A stretch of 32,026 nucleotides of DNA from Fidelibacterota bacterium TCS56 (GTDB lineage Bacteria > Fidelibacterota > Marinisomatia > Marinisomatales > TCS56), in assembly GCA_001577055.1 (NCBI GenBank), contig LSCG01000017.1, forward strand, positions 1 to 32,026, in the 5' to 3' direction. The notes under the pieces were generated by a model. That model had not been told where the DNA came from. It ran no database searches and saw only the letters and a program-made list of their open reading frames with translations. The first letter of the stretch is position 1. Each line of letters starts with the position of its first letter. The translations under genes were made by a program, and so were the position numbers. Shown here piece after piece: positions 25,168 through 32,026 of this stretch.

Positions 25168-28131
25168 ATGCTTCCGTCTCGACGGAGCGGCGCTTTTAAA
25201 TTGATCATTTTGGGCTTGGTGACGGTGTTGTTCTTCACCGTCAGTTGTGATTTTCAGAGTCCGGCCGATTTTGAAATGCCCACCTGGTTTATGGATTTGA
25301 ATATCCCCTTGCTCCAGGAGCGGTATCCCCTGGGCGGCATGGTGGATGATGAACAGATTTTTGCTACCTCAGATTCTCTGGGTATGCAGGTGGTTTTTGA
25401 AGGTACCCTGCCCGACACTTCCATTGATGAATCCTATCTGCAGGTGCCGGTCAATCAGAATATTAATTTTGCCCAGGATCCGGTTTATTCGCCTGACCTG
25501 GATTTTACCTTTGACACTTTGCTGACAGTGGAAATTCCCCTGGCTCCCGATGGCCAGTTCATGGATGTCAACCTGGATACCTTCGATGTTCCCTCGGCGG
25601 TGGATAAACAGATTTTTTCTGCCACCTGGAATCAGATCGCCAGCGCTTTTGACCAGCCGATCCAGATCGATATTGACATCCCCCAGGTGGATGAGAATGA
25701 TCTGCCTGAATTCATTACCTCAGTAGAATCGATTAAAATCAGCGGCGACACGGGCAGTGATTCCAGTCTTTTCGCCAGCTCGATTCATAATAATGGCCTG
25801 CCAACAGCCGTCACCGATGTGGAATTCAGCCTGCTCACCGATCTGCCCAGTCCGCAGGATACGCTGGCTTTCCACAGCAGGAACCGTGTCGAGAAAGACA
25901 GTATTTACGCCGAATCCACCTCGCTGGGCGATAAACATTTGGGGAGTACGATTCAGATCAATATGGGATTCGGGATCGAAGAAGAGACGGTGTTGGATAC
26001 GCTGGTTATCAAGGCCGGCGATTCAGTTAAAGTGGATTTGACGATTCGGGTGCGGATTGCCGGTGTGGATGAAGCGGTGGTCAATGTGGCCGAATATGAT
26101 TTATCACCGGAGATACCGGCGGTGGAATTCCCCTCTGATGTGGAGATTTATTCCGGCACCTTTAAGGACCCTTCGCTGGGATTCGGGATCAACGAAATTA
26201 CCCTGGAAAATCTGCAAAGCACCTATTTGTTCGATATTGATTTCACCATGGATTTTCGCAATTTCATTCCCCCGCCGGGCGACGATTCGGTCAAGATTCA
26301 AACCACCCTCAGCCGCGACAGCAGCGCCTTCGAACGCAGTTTTGATCTGGATGGCTACATTTTCGCCAATCCCGACACCGCCGACACCAACGCCCTTACC
26401 GAAATGGATGTGACCGTGTCGGCAATTATTCCCGAACAACAGGCATCAATTCCGCTGGATGGCTCCGAATTCGGACGCTTGACGCTTGATATTGCCGTCA
26501 ATGAATTGCATTTTGAATCATTGCAGGCCAACCTGCTGCAGGAATTCCCACCCACCGAACAGGAGATGACCGGCCTGCCCAAGGGGTTTTCCGGTATGGC
26601 TTTTACCGATGTGAAGATCGAGTTTATAATGCTGAACCAGATTCAGTTGCCGGTGGACCTTGATTTGGACATGATCGGAGTTAATACCTTCGGTGATTCA
26701 TCAGTGGTGCGGGTCCGGGCTCAGATGGGTAGTCCCGATAATGCCGCCGATACGATCAAGACCGTCATCCGCCTGAGCCGAGCAGGCACCACGACCCTGA
26801 TTTATGACAGCCCGGCCGATTCGGTCTGGAGCGACAGCACCAACTCGCCACCCGGTCCGGGTGAAGCCACCATTGTCGATTTGCTTTCTTTCAATCCGGC
26901 CACGATGGTGATTAACTCGGTGGCCCGCATTGATGGCCGGGGAACGATTGTAGTCGGTGCATCCATCGGTGGATCATATCGTTTGATCGCGCCGTTTGAA
27001 GTGCGCATGGCGCCCATGACCTTCATCCCGGTGAATGAATCGCCGTTGGAGGAATGGGATTATGAAATGCGCAATAAGATCCGCAGCGGTCTGCGCAGCG
27101 CCTCGGCCGTGGCCCGGGTGAAAAATCATATCCCGGTCGGCGGCGAAGTCTCAATTTTATTATCAAACCAGAGTCATTTCCCGCTGGATATGTCGCGGAA
27201 ATATCTGGACAGCATGGCGGTGGATCTGGGGATCGACCTGAGCGGCGGCGACAGCCTGTATGTGGTGACCGAATGTGAGCTGCTGGACCCGGTCCATGCA
27301 GATTCATCGATCTATATTTTCGATTTGATGTCAGACTTTGGTGATTGTGTTGACGGGGTAGCCTACTTCGTGAAATCATCGTCCAGCGGTATTGACACTG
27401 TTGTCACCTATGTGGACACCCTGTTGAGTATCGTTCTGCCGGATCCGACCCTCGATAATTATGATACTGAAAATGATGATCGCCGCGTAGTCAGCATCCC
27501 CGGTGATTTTACCACTTCCAGCGTCATTGATCCGGGTAAAATCCGGCTTATGACCAGTGCCGGCGACCACTACACCGCGCCGCGTTTTCACCTGAACGGT
27601 TCACCCATCGATCCCATTACCGGAGATTCACTTTCAGTGTTTTTATCCCTGAATGATTATGTGGATATTACCGCTTTCATGACCTTTGAAATCAGCAGTA
27701 CCGGCATGCTGGAATCGACACCCGGCGAACTGGTGCTGACCTATCCCAACGGTGGTGAAACCATTAACGTGCTGGATCCGGTAACGATTCGCTGGTTGAC
27801 GTATGGTGAAGTTTCCCGGATCAATATTGATTACGCCACCGGTACCGATCCTGAAATCGATGACGAAACCCGCTGGATTCCCATCCAGTCCAACTGGACC
27901 GCCATCGCTAACGTGGATTCGTTTGTCTGGGATGCCTCCACCGTGATTCAGAGTATTCCCACGGCCCAGCAGGACAGCGTCAGGTTACGAATTTCTAACA
28001 GCAGTGGTGACGTTTCCGACATGAGCGGCTGGTATTTTACCCTGGAAGAAATCTTACGTGCGCAAAAACTGGTAATTCCAAATCATATCATTCCCGTCTC
28101 TCCCAGGCAGCAGCAAGGGAGGCGACCGTGA
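25168..28131 (+). CDS. Large predicted outer-membrane lipoprotein of unknown function, Ig-like C-terminal domain
   Basis: 987 residues from the ATG at 25168. The frame is also open from TTG 25069 and ATG 25132, but 25168 gives a compact signal peptide: MLPSRRSGAFK, then a hydrophobic LIILGLVTVLFF, then an atypical lipobox TVSC with Cys27. Neither ATG has a clear Shine-Dalgarno, so 25132 (999 residues) remains possible. The mature protein is rich in Asp, Ser and beta-strand patterns, with repeated strand-turn segments of about 150 residues (for example around ESIKISGDTGSDS and EFPSDVEIYSGTFKDPSLGF). The last ~120 residues start with 'LVLTYPNGGETINV' and run to 'ISNSSGDVSDMSGWYFTL', resembling the Ig-like/GPI-anchor-like domain common in exported bacterial proteins. 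No catalytic motif recognised. It overlaps the next gene by 4 bases (GTGA), so it likely works with that barrel protein. Confidence 0.75.
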   Translation: MLPSRRSGAFKLIILGLVTVLFFTVSCDFQSPADFEMPTWFMDLNIPLLQERYPLGGMVDDEQIFATSDSLGMQVVFEGTLPDTSIDESYLQVPVNQNINFAQDPVYSPDLDFTFDTLLTVEIPLAPDGQFMDVNLDTFDVPSAVDKQIFSATWNQIASAFDQPIQIDIDIPQVDENDLPEFITSVESIKISGDTGSDSSLFASSIHNNGLPTAVTDVEFSLLTDLPSPQDTLAFHSRNRVEKDSIYAESTSLGDKHLGSTIQINMGFGIEEETVLDTLVIKAGDSVKVDLTIRVRIAGVDEAVVNVAEYDLSPEIPAVEFPSDVEIYSGTFKDPSLGFGINEITLENLQSTYLFDIDFTMDFRNFIPPPGDDSVKIQTTLSRDSSAFERSFDLDGYIFANPDTADTNALTEMDVTVSAIIPEQQASIPLDGSEFGRLTLDIAVNELHFESLQANLLQEFPPTEQEMTGLPKGFSGMAFTDVKIEFIMLNQIQLPVDLDLDMIGVNTFGDSSVVRVRAQMGSPDNAADTIKTVIRLSRAGTTTLIYDSPADSVWSDSTNSPPGPGEATIVDLLSFNPATMVINSVARIDGRGTIVVGASIGGSYRLIAPFEVRMAPMTFIPVNESPLEEWDYEMRNKIRSGLRSASAVARVKNHIPVGGEVSILLSNQSHFPLDMSRKYLDSMAVDLGIDLSGGDSLYVVTECELLDPVHADSSIYIFDLMSDFGDCVDGVAYFVKSSSSGIDTVVTYVDTLLSIVLPDPTLDNYDTENDDRRVVSIPGDFTTSSVIDPGKIRLMTSAGDHYTAPRFHLNGSPIDPITGDSLSVFLSLNDYVDITAFMTFEISSTGMLESTPGELVLTYPNGGETINVLDPVTIRWLTYGEVSRINIDYATGTDPEIDDETRWIPIQSNWTAIANVDSFVWDASTVIQSIPTAQQDSVRLRISNSSGDVSDMSGWYFTLEEILRAQKLVIPNHIIPVSPRQQQGRRP

Positions 28132-29567
28132 AGCGCTTAGGCATCTGGCTGATAATCTTCAACCTGCTGGTTGTTGCCGGCAGCGCCCAGACCAAGCGTG
28201 ATCCCCGGGCGGTGGGACTGGCCGGAGCTTACGGAACAGTCGCGGATGGTATTTTTGCCGTGGGTTATAATCCGGCCCTGATCGCCATCCAGCAGGACAA
28301 GCCCTTCATGCTGCAATTGGTGGGCTTCGATTTCGGGCTTGTGAATAATTATATTTCGATCGCTAATCTGAATTCCATCAGCGGCGATACCCTCACCGAT
28401 CACGAAAAAGATGTGATTCTGCGTAATCTGGATGAGAGCGGTGGTTTACGGTTATTCACCGATGTGCATCTGCCGATTCCGGTGCTCAATTATGCCTCGG
28501 GCAATATGGCCCTTACATCCAATATGGTGGTCCTGGGGGACATCACTATTCCCACCGGGATCATGAGTCTGCTGTTAAACGGTAATCCCATTGCGGAAGA
28601 CCTGGACATGACTCTGGAAATGGACCTGCTGGGGGTCAACGAATTCGGTTTTTCGTTTGCCATCCCCGGTCAGGATATGGCTTGGGGAATGACCGCCAAA
28701 TATCTGCAGGGGCTGTTCTATTTCGGCATTGATAATGATTCCAGCTATTCGTCATTGGTCACCGATTCGACCGCCGTCCACGGAGAAGGGGTTTATTTTT
28801 TCCGCCAGGGGATCGGCGGCAGCGGCATTGGGCTTGATATCGGATTCACTACCAATGATATCAATGGCTGGCGCATCGGCGTATCGTTGATTAACGCCGT
28901 CGGGCGGATACACTGGAACCGGCCGGGATTCATCAAAAACCTGATGGCCGGTGGCGATAATATTTATGGCAACAAGGACGACCTCTTCCATCTGAACTGG
29001 TCCGGTACACCCTTGAATGACAGCATGGCCGTGCGCTATGAATATTATATCGATACTCTGAATGTGGGTTCATTATCCAATGATTCGTTGTTCTACTCCA
29101 ATCCTACTGACGAGCAGGTGATCTATAATCTGGATGAAGACGGCAATCTGAAAAAATTCAGCACCCGCTATCCGGCTCTGTTCCGATTTTCGGTTGCCAA
29201 ACGCTGGCCTGATGTGCTGGTAACCAGTGATTTTGTCACCGGATTCCAGGATAAATTTTTCTCCCGTAATCGCTGGCGTTGGGCCATCGGCGCAGAATTG
29301 TTACGCAATCCCACCTTACCGGTACGCTTCGGTTTTTCCTGGGCCGGTTCCGATTTTAAGGAACTGGGGATGGGCTTTGGCATCCACAAGGGGCCGGTAA
29401 TTTTTGATCTGGGACTGGCGTTTCGCAATGGAATCTGGGTGCATACCATGAAGGGAGTAAATTTATCGCTGGGTGTAACAATCACCAGTTTCAAGAGTCG
29501 TAAATCCGAAGCACCGCCGGCAGAGGAAACACCGGTGGTACCTATCGTTCCCGAGGGCCGTTTTTAA
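28128..29567 (+). CDS. Predicted outer-membrane beta-barrel protein, PorV/FadL-like N-terminus
   Basis: 479 residues starting with GTG at 28128, preceded by GGAGG and overlapping the lipoprotein stop. It has a signal peptide (MKRLGIWLIIFNLLVVAGSAQ, likely cut after GSA). The mature start 'RAVGLAGAYGTVADGIFAVG' followed by YNPALIA resembles the 'GMGGAY-A-D---N-AGL' motif of PorV/FadL-like and related FCB outer-membrane barrels. The rest alternates polar and hydrophobic residues in strand-like stretches (WGMTAKYLQGLFYFGI, WRIGVSLINAVGRIHW, VIFDLGLAFRNGIWVH), consistent with a beta-barrel of about 12-16 strands by rough count. The C-terminus has a proline-rich tail (PPAEETPVVPIVP). The substrate is unknown; the coupled upstream lipoprotein may be its partner. 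Some DUF5723-type proteins look similar. Confidence 0.7.
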   Translation: MKRLGIWLIIFNLLVVAGSAQTKRDPRAVGLAGAYGTVADGIFAVGYNPALIAIQQDKPFMLQLVGFDFGLVNNYISIANLNSISGDTLTDHEKDVILRNLDESGGLRLFTDVHLPIPVLNYASGNMALTSNMVVLGDITIPTGIMSLLLNGNPIAEDLDMTLEMDLLGVNEFGFSFAIPGQDMAWGMTAKYLQGLFYFGIDNDSSYSSLVTDSTAVHGEGVYFFRQGIGGSGIGLDIGFTTNDINGWRIGVSLINAVGRIHWNRPGFIKNLMAGGDNIYGNKDDLFHLNWSGTPLNDSMAVRYEYYIDTLNVGSLSNDSLFYSNPTDEQVIYNLDEDGNLKKFSTRYPALFRFSVAKRWPDVLVTSDFVTGFQDKFFSRNRWRWAIGAELLRNPTLPVRFGFSWAGSDFKELGMGFGIHKGPVIFDLGLAFRNGIWVHTMKGVNLSLGVTITSFKSRKSEAPPAEETPVVPIVPEGRF

Positions 29568-29573
29568 CCGGCT

Positions 29574-30662
29574 CTATTTACGTACACTCACCAGCAGAAT
29601 CAAGCCCCCGATCGAAAAAACCACGTTTCCGATCCAGGCTGCCAGCAATGGCTCCAGCAATGCTTTATAACCCATAGACTGGCCGAATTTGATAAAAGCG
29701 TAATAACCGAAAATCACCAGCACGCTCATCCCGGCGCCGAATGACAGACCGCCTTTGGGTTTTAGAAGTACCAGTGGTAAACCGAAGAGTACCACGATCA
29801 GGTTGGTGAAGGCGAAGGAGATTTTATACTCCCGGACCACTTCCCAGCGGGTGGTATCCACGCCGTTTTCCCGTAGCTGGGCGATAAACCCGGTTAAATC
29901 GTGGTAATTCAATTCTTCCGGGGAAGTGGATTTTCGATCCACGTCTTCCGGTATGAATCCCAGGGCCAACAACGTATCGTTGGTGACGATATGTACCGCC
30001 ACTTCTTCGCCGGCGTTATTGAAAATACGCCGTGAATGTTGATCGGTGGCCCACAGCTCCAGGCTGTCAATCCAGGTAACCCGGTTGATATCGATCCGTT
30101 CGCGCAGGATGCCGTCATCCATGATCTGGACGGTAACGCCGTCGGCCGTGTGCTGTTTGAGGTTATAGCGACCGATGGCGATATGATATTTCTCTGCCCT
30201 TTGCAGAAATACATTGGTCCGCTGGCTTCTTTTCTTGCGCCGCCCCTTTTTCATGTATTCTTCGGTAATATCCCCCCGGTGCACATTACCCCAGATTACC
30301 AGTTGGTCCTCGAAGACAAAGGACAAAGCGCTTACCAGAAAACCGATAATGATCAATGGTACCGCGATGCGATAGACGCTGATCCCGGTGGCTTTCATGG
30401 CCGTCAATTCGTTGCGTTTAGCCAGCAGACCGATGGAAAAAACGGTGGCGATCAACATGGACATGGGCAGACCGATATTGAAGAACCAGGGCAGGGTAAA
30501 CAGATAATAGCGTAAAACAACCGGAAAGGGGACCGCGCTGTCAATGAATTTGTCCAGGTTCTCAAATATATCCACGATTATAAATACGCAGATAAAGCCC
30601 AGGATAGCCATCGTCAAGATGGCGAGAAACTGGCGCGCCAGGTAAATATCAAGTTTCTTCAT
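29574..30662 (-). CDS. LptF/LptG-family permease of the LPS export transporter
   Basis: A 362-residue inner-membrane protein of the YjgP/YjgQ (LptF/LptG) family, which with LptB extracts LPS from the inner membrane and passes it to LptC/LptA. The N-terminus MKKLDIYLARQFLAILTMA leads into the first transmembrane helix; two further helices follow at about residues 50-120. A periplasmic beta-jellyroll-like domain lies in the middle (about 130-260), and three helices at the C-terminus (ISFAFTNLIVVLFGLPLVLL, then SFGAGMSVLVIFGYYAF, then VVFSIGGLILLVSV). LptF and LptG cannot be told apart here, and no second copy is in the window. It follows prmA on the minus strand after about 60 bases and converges with the barrel gene, 6 bases between stops. 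It supports an LPS-type outer membrane. Confidence 0.88.
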   Translation of the reverse strand: MKKLDIYLARQFLAILTMAILGFICVFIIVDIFENLDKFIDSAVPFPVVLRYYLFTLPWFFNIGLPMSMLIATVFSIGLLAKRNELTAMKATGISVYRIAVPLIIIGFLVSALSFVFEDQLVIWGNVHRGDITEEYMKKGRRKKRSQRTNVFLQRAEKYHIAIGRYNLKQHTADGVTVQIMDDGILRERIDINRVTWIDSLELWATDQHSRRIFNNAGEEVAVHIVTNDTLLALGFIPEDVDRKSTSPEELNYHDLTGFIAQLRENGVDTTRWEVVREYKISFAFTNLIVVLFGLPLVLLKPKGGLSFGAGMSVLVIFGYYAFIKFGQSMGYKALLEPLLAAWIGNVVFSIGGLILLVSVRK

Positions 30663-30724
30663 CGATTATTCAGTGAATCCGGGACTGAATTTGATGTTTT
30701 CCGCGATAATTGAGAAACATATTA

Positions 30725-31624
30725 TTACCGGTCCGACCGCGGTACGCCGGCCATTAATACCCACTCATCGATTCGCTTTTCTTCCTGCCAATGGATTAAA
30801 GCGTCGTAGGCCTGCCGGATTTGTTCCACTTGCCGCTCCAGAATACCCGAAATCACCAGCCAGCCGTTTTTTCTGACTAAGGCCGTAATAGCCGGCGCCA
30901 GCTCGATCAATGGCCGGGAGAGAATATTGGCAATAACTACTTGATAGTTAGTCGATGGCAATTCGTCTGGTGGATAAACCGCAATCTCCACCTGGTTAGT
31001 ACGGGCGTTGGCTTCGGTGGCTTGCAGGGCGCTGTCATCGATATCGATGGCGGTGACCGTGTCGGCCCCCAGTAGCTTGGCGGCAATTCCCAGAATGCCT
31101 GAACCGCAGCCGTAATCCAGGACTGATTGCCCGGTGTGTATTGATCGATCCAGCCACTCCAGGCACAAGCGGGTGGTGGGGTGGGTACCGCTGCCGAAGG
31201 CGATGCCCGGATCCAACCGCAAATTGATAATCGATTCATCTTCGATTTCGTGCCAGGTGGGTACGATATGCAGGCGGGGACTGATTTCAATCGCTTTGGT
31301 CAATGCCTGTGTAAGGCTCACCCAATCCTGCTCTGGTAGAGGTTCAATGGCGTATTCGGGAATCTGCGGTAAATCGAAGCGTTTCTTCAGGGCCGCTAAT
31401 AGGGATCCCAACTGGTAATCGGCCACCAGCATGGCTTTTACTACGGCCGTTTCAGGATCGATGAGGCGTGAATAATAGGGATCATCAAACCAACTGTCCC
31501 GGGTATTATCATCGGCCTGGGTGTTGACAATCGCCACGGCCAGGGCACCCTTTTCGACCAGGAAATCGGACAGCTCCTGCGGCGGCATCTGCTGACATGG
31601 AATGGCCAGGTTGATCCAGCCCAT
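30725..31624 (-). CDS. prmA: Ribosomal protein L11 methyltransferase
   Basis: SAM-dependent methyltransferase that trimethylates ribosomal protein L11. 299 residues from the ATG at 31624. A longer open frame reaches 31669, but the MGWINLAIPC start matches the family and its ATG overlaps the upstream stop as TGATG. The family block AFGSGTHPTTRLCLEWL and the SAM-binding motif I DYGCGSGILGIAA, followed by the acidic ADTVTAIDID, are clear, with VVIANILSRPL as the substrate-side motif. Second gene of a minus-strand group DUF503 - prmA - lpt. A SAM consumer, but far from and opposite to the methyl-cycle operon, so no regulatory link is implied. Confidence 0.93.
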   Translation of the reverse strand: MGWINLAIPCQQMPPQELSDFLVEKGALAVAIVNTQADDNTRDSWFDDPYYSRLIDPETAVVKAMLVADYQLGSLLAALKKRFDLPQIPEYAIEPLPEQDWVSLTQALTKAIEISPRLHIVPTWHEIEDESIINLRLDPGIAFGSGTHPTTRLCLEWLDRSIHTGQSVLDYGCGSGILGIAAKLLGADTVTAIDIDDSALQATEANARTNQVEIAVYPPDELPSTNYQVVIANILSRPLIELAPAITALVRKNGWLVISGILERQVEQIRQAYDALIHWQEEKRIDEWVLMAGVPRSDR

Positions 31625-31917
31625 CACACCAGCTCCAGTCGGTGATTGATGATTTCTGCCAACTGCCATTCATCAATTGTGGTAAAAATTGATTGTAACT
31701 GCCGTTCGGTTTCACCTGGGCTGCCGGTCACGGCGCAGATGGTGATGGTGGCCAGTTGCCATTTATCGCTGTCACCCACTTCCGCCACACTTACATTATA
31801 GCGGGAGCGTACCCGATTAACGATGCTGCTCAGGTATTTCCGCCTTTCCTTCAGCGAACCGGCCTGTGGAAAATGCAATTCAATGGTGAGCAATCCGATT
31901 GGCGGTGATTTAATCAT
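31624..31917 (-). CDS. DUF503 (YlxP-like) small protein
   Basis: 97 residues. The opening PIGLLTIELHFPQAGSLKERR followed by a helix (KYLSSIVNRVRSRYN) and then VSVAEVGDSDKWQLATI is the DUF503 pattern, a ferredoxin-like alpha/beta fold. In Firmicutes the relative YlxP lies by infB/rbfA and is suspected to help ribosome maturation, but its role is not firmly known. Here its stop overlaps the prmA start (TGATG), so it is coupled to another ribosome-modifying gene, which fits a ribosome-linked role by inference. No Shine-Dalgarno is seen before the ATG. Confidence 0.85.
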   Translation of the reverse strand: MIKSPPIGLLTIELHFPQAGSLKERRKYLSSIVNRVRSRYNVSVAEVGDSDKWQLATITICAVTGSPGETERQLQSIFTTIDEWQLAEIINHRLELV

Positions 31918-32026
31918 TGGTGATAATAAAAAATTCAGTACAATTTATCCAGGATACCGCCTGGTCACTAACATTTTATCGTAATTGGTGAATACCCGGG
32001 CAATCCATTTTATGCACTTCTGAAAA
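31918..32026. other. Upstream region of the minus-strand DUF503-prmA-lpt group
   Basis: 109 bases to the window end with no coding frame I can support. It should hold the promoter of the minus-strand group, but I see no convincing -35/-10 pair. Confidence 0.4.

Noticed and set aside
31625-31669. Fifteen-residue N-terminal extension of PrmA
   Set aside because: The family start at MGWINLAIPC coincides with a TGATG stop-start overlap, which is a better supported start.

Overview
The window looks like a chromosomal piece from a Gram-negative bacterium of the FCB superphylum (Bacteroidetes/Chlorobi/Ignavibacteria, Calditrichaeota, Marinimicrobia, KSB1-type lineages); I cannot name the phylum. 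The evidence is (i) two giant secreted proteins ending in the 'NFPNPFNPTT' type IX secretion (T9SS) sorting domain, (ii) the gene order ileS - TraR/DksA - lspA, familiar from Bacteroidetes, (iii) a SAM-II riboswitch, and (iv) outer-membrane barrel, lipoprotein and LptF/G genes. No tRNA, rRNA, CRISPR array, prophage or insertion sequence was seen.

Layout. 1-8520: two tandem paralogous genes (the first cut by the window edge) for ~1400-residue secreted modular proteins, closed by a strong terminator. 8578-10020: a lone htrA/degP protease with its own terminator. 10183-16270: ileS, a TraR/DksA zinc-finger regulator, lspA, rluD and xerC/D, tightly packed with 4-8 base overlaps. 16341-17561: hpf and a sugar nucleotidyltransferase. 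17620-24996: a SAM-II riboswitch plus terminator controlling metH-metF-metK-ahcY, followed by a UUCG-loop terminator. 25168-29567: a translationally coupled pair, a large probable lipoprotein and a predicted outer-membrane beta-barrel. 29574-31917, minus strand: DUF503 protein - prmA - lptF/lptG-type permease.

How the genes work together. metH, metF, metK and ahcY supply nearly the whole activated methyl cycle: methylene-THF to methyl-THF, methionine, SAM, SAH and back to homocysteine. The SAM-sensing RNA in front of metH closes the feedback loop. The leader holds two mutually exclusive structures: a terminator ending one base before the metH ATG, and a 6-bp helix between the conserved SAM-II AGCUAA strand and the terminator loop. 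This suggests transcriptional attenuation. Other points of interest are the IleRS with a swapped GXHH version of the HIGH motif and a DMHKS version of KMSKS, dockerin plus cohesin-like modules within one T9SS-exported polypeptide, and the uncharacterised lipoprotein/barrel pair.

All functions are read from motifs by eye; no database search was run.
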